Shown here piece by piece: positions 61,670 to 64,000 of a stretch of DNA of 64,000 nucleotides. The stretch spans positions 38,721 to 102,720 of the forward strand of contig NZ_VRUR01000003.1 in the NCBI RefSeq assembly GCF_008040165.1, given 5' to 3'. Position 1 is the first letter of the stretch. Each line of letters begins with the position of its first letter. The stretch comes from Flagellimonas hymeniacidonis (GTDB lineage: Bacteria; Bacteroidota; Bacteroidia; Flavobacteriales; Flavobacteriaceae). The notes beneath the pieces were generated by a model. The model had not been told where the DNA came from. It was given only the letters and a program-made list of their open reading frames with translations, and ran no database searches. The position numbers were made by a program, and so were the translations under genes.

Positions 61670-63610
61670 TTAGAACGACTTTAAGGTACTATTTATTTCA
61701 GTAGATACCAAGTCGGAAAATTCATTGATGCTAATGCTTCCAAAATCTTCTCCTCCATGTCTTCTAACCGAAATGGTTTCAGACATTTCTTCCTGCTCAC
61801 CGACAATGAGCATAAACGGGATTTTTTTGAGCTCAGCTTCACGGATTTTCTTCCCTACCGTCTCATTCCTACTATCAATGAGCGCGCGAATTTCGTGATT
61901 TTCTAAAGAATTCAAAACTTTTTCCGCATATTTTTCATGTTTCTCGCTGACAGGCAATATAATAGCCTGAACAGGAATGAGCCACAATGGGAAGTTTCCA
62001 CCCGTGTGTTCCAATAACAATGCCACAAAGCGTTCCAAGCTACCAAAGGGCGCACGGTGAATCATTACAGGTCTATGAAGCTCATTATCGCTGCCTTTAT
62101 ATGAAAGTTCAAAACGCTCAGGTAAATTATAATCTACCTGAATAGTTCCAAGTTGCCAGTTTCTACCCAGCGCATCTTTCACCATAAAATCTAGTTTTGG
62201 ACCATAAAATGCAGCTTCTCCTGTTTCAATTACATAATTCAACCCTTTTTCGTCAGCGGCATTAATAATTGCCTGCTCTGCTTTTTCCCAATTATCTGGT
62301 TCTCCAATATATTTTTCTGGCTTATTTAAATCACGAACCGAAACCTGAGCTGTAAAATTTTCAAAGCCCAAGGATCCCAATACATATAAAGAAAGGTCAA
62401 TTACTTTTTTAAACTCATCATTTAATTGGTCTGGAGTACAAAATATATGTGCATCATCTTGAGTAAAACCTCTCACCCGAGTTAGACCATGCAATTCTCC
62501 ACTTTGCTCATATCTATATACGGTACCAAATTCTGCATACCGCTTAGGAAGATCTTTATAGCTAAAAGGACTACTATTATATATTTCACAATGATGCGGA
62601 CAGTTCATAGGTTTTAAAAGAAATTCCTCATCCTCTTTTGGTGTGTGGATGGGTTGAAAGCTGTCCTCACCATACTTGGCATAATGACCAGAAGTTACGT
62701 AAAGCTCCTTCTGTCCAATATGAGGAGTCACCACCATTTCATAGCCTGCTTTCTTTTGAGCTTTTTTGAGGAAATCCTCCAATCGCTCTCGGAGCGCTGC
62801 TCCCTTTGGCAACCATAGAGGAAGTCCTTGACCAACTTTTTTTGAAAAAGTGAACAATTCCAATTCCTTCCCTAATTTTCTATGATCTCGTTTTTTTGCT
62901 TCCTCTAATAATTCAAGATATTCAGTGAGTTCTTTTTGTTTAGGAAATGAGATACCGTAAACTCTTGTTAATTGCTTGTTGTTTTCATCCCCTCTCCAAT
63001 ACGCTCCCGCAACACTCAATATTTTTATGGCTTTGATGATTCCCGTGTTTGGAATATGTCCGCCGCGGCATAAATCGGTAAAAGAGCTATGGTCACAAAA
63101 AGTGATGGTACCATCCTCAAGGTTTTCAATAAGCTCTACCTTGTACTCATTCCCTTGCTCTTTATAATATGATAGTGCCTCAGCTTTGGAGACGCTTCGC
63201 ATTTTATAATCATGTTTGCCTCTGGCAATCTCTATGGCCTTCTTCTCAATAGCAGGAAAATCTTTTTCCGAAATAGATTGCTCACCAAAATCCACATCAT
63301 AATAGAATCCATTTTCAATAGCAGGACCAATAGTAAGTTTTACACCTGGGTACAATTCTTCTATTGCTTGTGCAACAACATGAGAGGTTGAATGCCAAAA
63401 AGCTTTTTTCCCCTCATCATTGGTCCAGGTATATAAAGTAAGTGTGCCGTCTTTGGTAATAGGCGTAGTAATTTCAACAACAGTATCATTTAATTTTGCT
63501 GAAATAACGTTTCGGGCTAAGCCTTCGCTAATACCTTTGGCAACCTCCATTGGAGTAGTCCCTTCGGCAACTTTTTTTATTGCACCATCTGGTAATGTAA
63601 TCTCGATCAT
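61670..63610 (-). CDS. thrS: Threonyl-tRNA synthetase
   Basis: A 646-aa class II synthetase. N-terminal TGS domain ([27 protein letters not shown]), editing domain with [14 protein letters not shown] and the [10 protein letters not shown] region, and catalytic core with the zinc ligands Cys in [12 protein letters not shown] and His further on. Motif 2 is [15 protein letters not shown], motif 3 [13 protein letters not shown], then the anticodon-binding domain. It heads thrS-infC-rpmI-rplT. AAGGAG sits a few nucleotides before the ATG, unusual in this A+T-rich, mostly SD-less genome. Confidence 0.98.
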   Translation of the reverse strand: MIEITLPDGAIKKVAEGTTPMEVAKGISEGLARNVISAKLNDTVVEITTPITKDGTLTLYTWTNDEGKKAFWHSTSHVVAQAIEELYPGVKLTIGPAIENGFYYDVDFGEQSISEKDFPAIEKKAIEIARGKHDYKMRSVSKAEALSYYKEQGNEYKVELIENLEDGTITFCDHSSFTDLCRGGHIPNTGIIKAIKILSVAGAYWRGDENNKQLTRVYGISFPKQKELTEYLELLEEAKKRDHRKLGKELELFTFSKKVGQGLPLWLPKGAALRERLEDFLKKAQKKAGYEMVVTPHIGQKELYVTSGHYAKYGEDSFQPIHTPKEDEEFLLKPMNCPHHCEIYNSSPFSYKDLPKRYAEFGTVYRYEQSGELHGLTRVRGFTQDDAHIFCTPDQLNDEFKKVIDLSLYVLGSLGFENFTAQVSVRDLNKPEKYIGEPDNWEKAEQAIINAADEKGLNYVIETGEAAFYGPKLDFMVKDALGRNWQLGTIQVDYNLPERFELSYKGSDNELHRPVMIHRAPFGSLERFVALLLEHTGGNFPLWLIPVQAIILPVSEKHEKYAEKVLNSLENHEIRALIDSRNETVGKKIREAELKKIPFMLIVGEQEEMSETISVRRHGGEDFGSISINEFSDLVSTEINSTLKSF

Positions 63611-63636
63611 TAGTTCTCCTTAATTTGGATAGAGCG

Positions 63637-63667
63637 CAAAGATACTATCTTGTGTTGATGCCTACAA
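63637..63667 (-). promoter_or_regulatory. Promoter of the thrS operon
   Basis: Minus strand: TTG (63667-63665), 20 bp, TATCTTTG (63644-63637), 27 nt before the thrS ATG. Good match to the Bacteroidetes consensus. Confidence 0.7.
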
Positions 63668-63817
63668 TAGCATATGACTTCAAATGGTAGGGAGCTTTCA
63701 ATCAATTACTTATTTATTTAAATGAATGGCAAATGGTCATATATGTCACTTTTTTTGTTTTTAAAATATTGATTTACAGTAAATTGAAATTTTTTTCATT
63801 TTTTTTTCGATTTTGTT

Positions 63818-63848
63818 TTGTGGTATCATTTAAACCTCTTTATATTTG
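63818..63848 (+). promoter_or_regulatory. Strong consensus promoter at the right edge
   Basis: TTTTG (TTG at 63818-63820), 20 bp, TATATTTG (63841-63848), preceded by long A/T tracts (63740-63815) like an UP element. The strength suits a stable-RNA operon. Confidence 0.7.
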
Positions 63849-64000
63849 CACCCGCTTAGCAGGTAAAGCTGGGTTGTAAAAGGGTATAAGAGGGGTCGTT
63901 TCATAGTGGCCATTTTTTTTCTTTTTTAGATTTAAGAAGTTCATTTGACATATTGTATAGACAGCGTAAAAGAGAATAACAAAGAACCATTTTGATGCAG
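63849..64000 (+). other. Probable leader of an rRNA operon, cut by window edge
   Basis: No open frame. The stretch follows the strong promoter and contains AAGTTCATTTGACATATTG at about 63938-63956, which resembles the sequence I remember just upstream of 16S genes in flavobacteria (GTTCTTTGACATATTG). The 16S gene is predicted to begin shortly beyond position 64000. No rRNA sequence itself is inside the window. Confidence 0.45.

Overview
The window looks like a chromosome segment of a marine flavobacterium (Flavobacteriaceae, in the Zobellia / Maribacter / Muricauda area). The signs are A+T-rich DNA, several Bacteroidetes-type promoters (TTG, about 19-20 bp, TAnnTTTG), genes mostly without Shine-Dalgarno sequences, several TTG starts, small lipoproteins, and typical core neighbourhoods (thrS-infC-rpmI-rplT, a split transketolase, dnaB, tgt-lptF/G). 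No SusC/SusD pair, transposase, integrase, CRISPR array or phage gene was seen. The left end cuts an amidase gene. The right end probably runs into the leader of an rRNA operon.

Layout. 0-9.5 kb: amidase fragment, RimO, a block of small envelope or lipoprotein genes on the minus strand, two SurA-type periplasmic foldases and a MoxR ATPase. 9.5-13 kb: aconitase and two tandem TlpA-like thioredoxin proteins, the first without its nucleophilic cysteine. 13-16.7 kb: a carotenoid operon (merR/carH-like, crtI, crtB, crtZ) under a putative B12-dependent light sensor. 16.9 kb: tRNA-Leu(GAG). 17-19.5 kb: a GMC dehydrogenase carrying a cysteine cluster and its Tat-exported small subunit. 19.9-22.1 kb: PAS histidine kinase and single-domain response regulator. 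22.1-25 kb: sparse region with a flavodoxin and a CPBP protease.

25-44.2 kb is the centrepiece: an AraC regulator followed by 15 tightly packed co-directional genes that form a fucose-release and fucose-oxidation locus. Outside the cytoplasm act three GH29 fucosidases, one GH95 fucosidase, an S1-type sulfatase and an alkaline-phosphatase-superfamily hydrolase. FucP imports L-fucose and a RhaM-family mutarotase interconverts its anomers. The sugar then runs through a non-phosphorylating route: L-fucose dehydrogenase (SDR), L-fuconolactonase, L-fuconate dehydratase, 2-keto-3-deoxy-L-fuconate dehydrogenase (SDR) and 2,4-diketo-3-deoxy-L-fuconate hydrolase (FAH family), giving pyruvate plus L-lactate. 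An FMN lactate dehydrogenase at the end can turn the lactate into a second pyruvate. A Tat-type metallophosphoesterase of unknown role sits inside the operon. The predicted substrate is a fucosylated and probably sulfated glycan. No glycan importer is encoded here.

45-64 kb is housekeeping: tRNA-Lys(TTT), aroK, a PyrR-like phosphoribosyltransferase, an S4 protein, an FKBP lipoprotein, an outer-membrane barrel, split transketolase, tgt (zinc cysteines absent), an LPS permease, accA, dnaB, an M43 metallopeptidase, a HAD phosphatase, yjbQ, an SGNH hydrolase, and rplT-rpmI-infC-thrS, where infC appears to start at an ATA codon overlapped by a four-codon minigene.

All assignments come from reading the sequence and from remembered family features. 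No database search was run. Start codons were moved inside longer open frames where promoters, neighbours or signal peptides argue for it.
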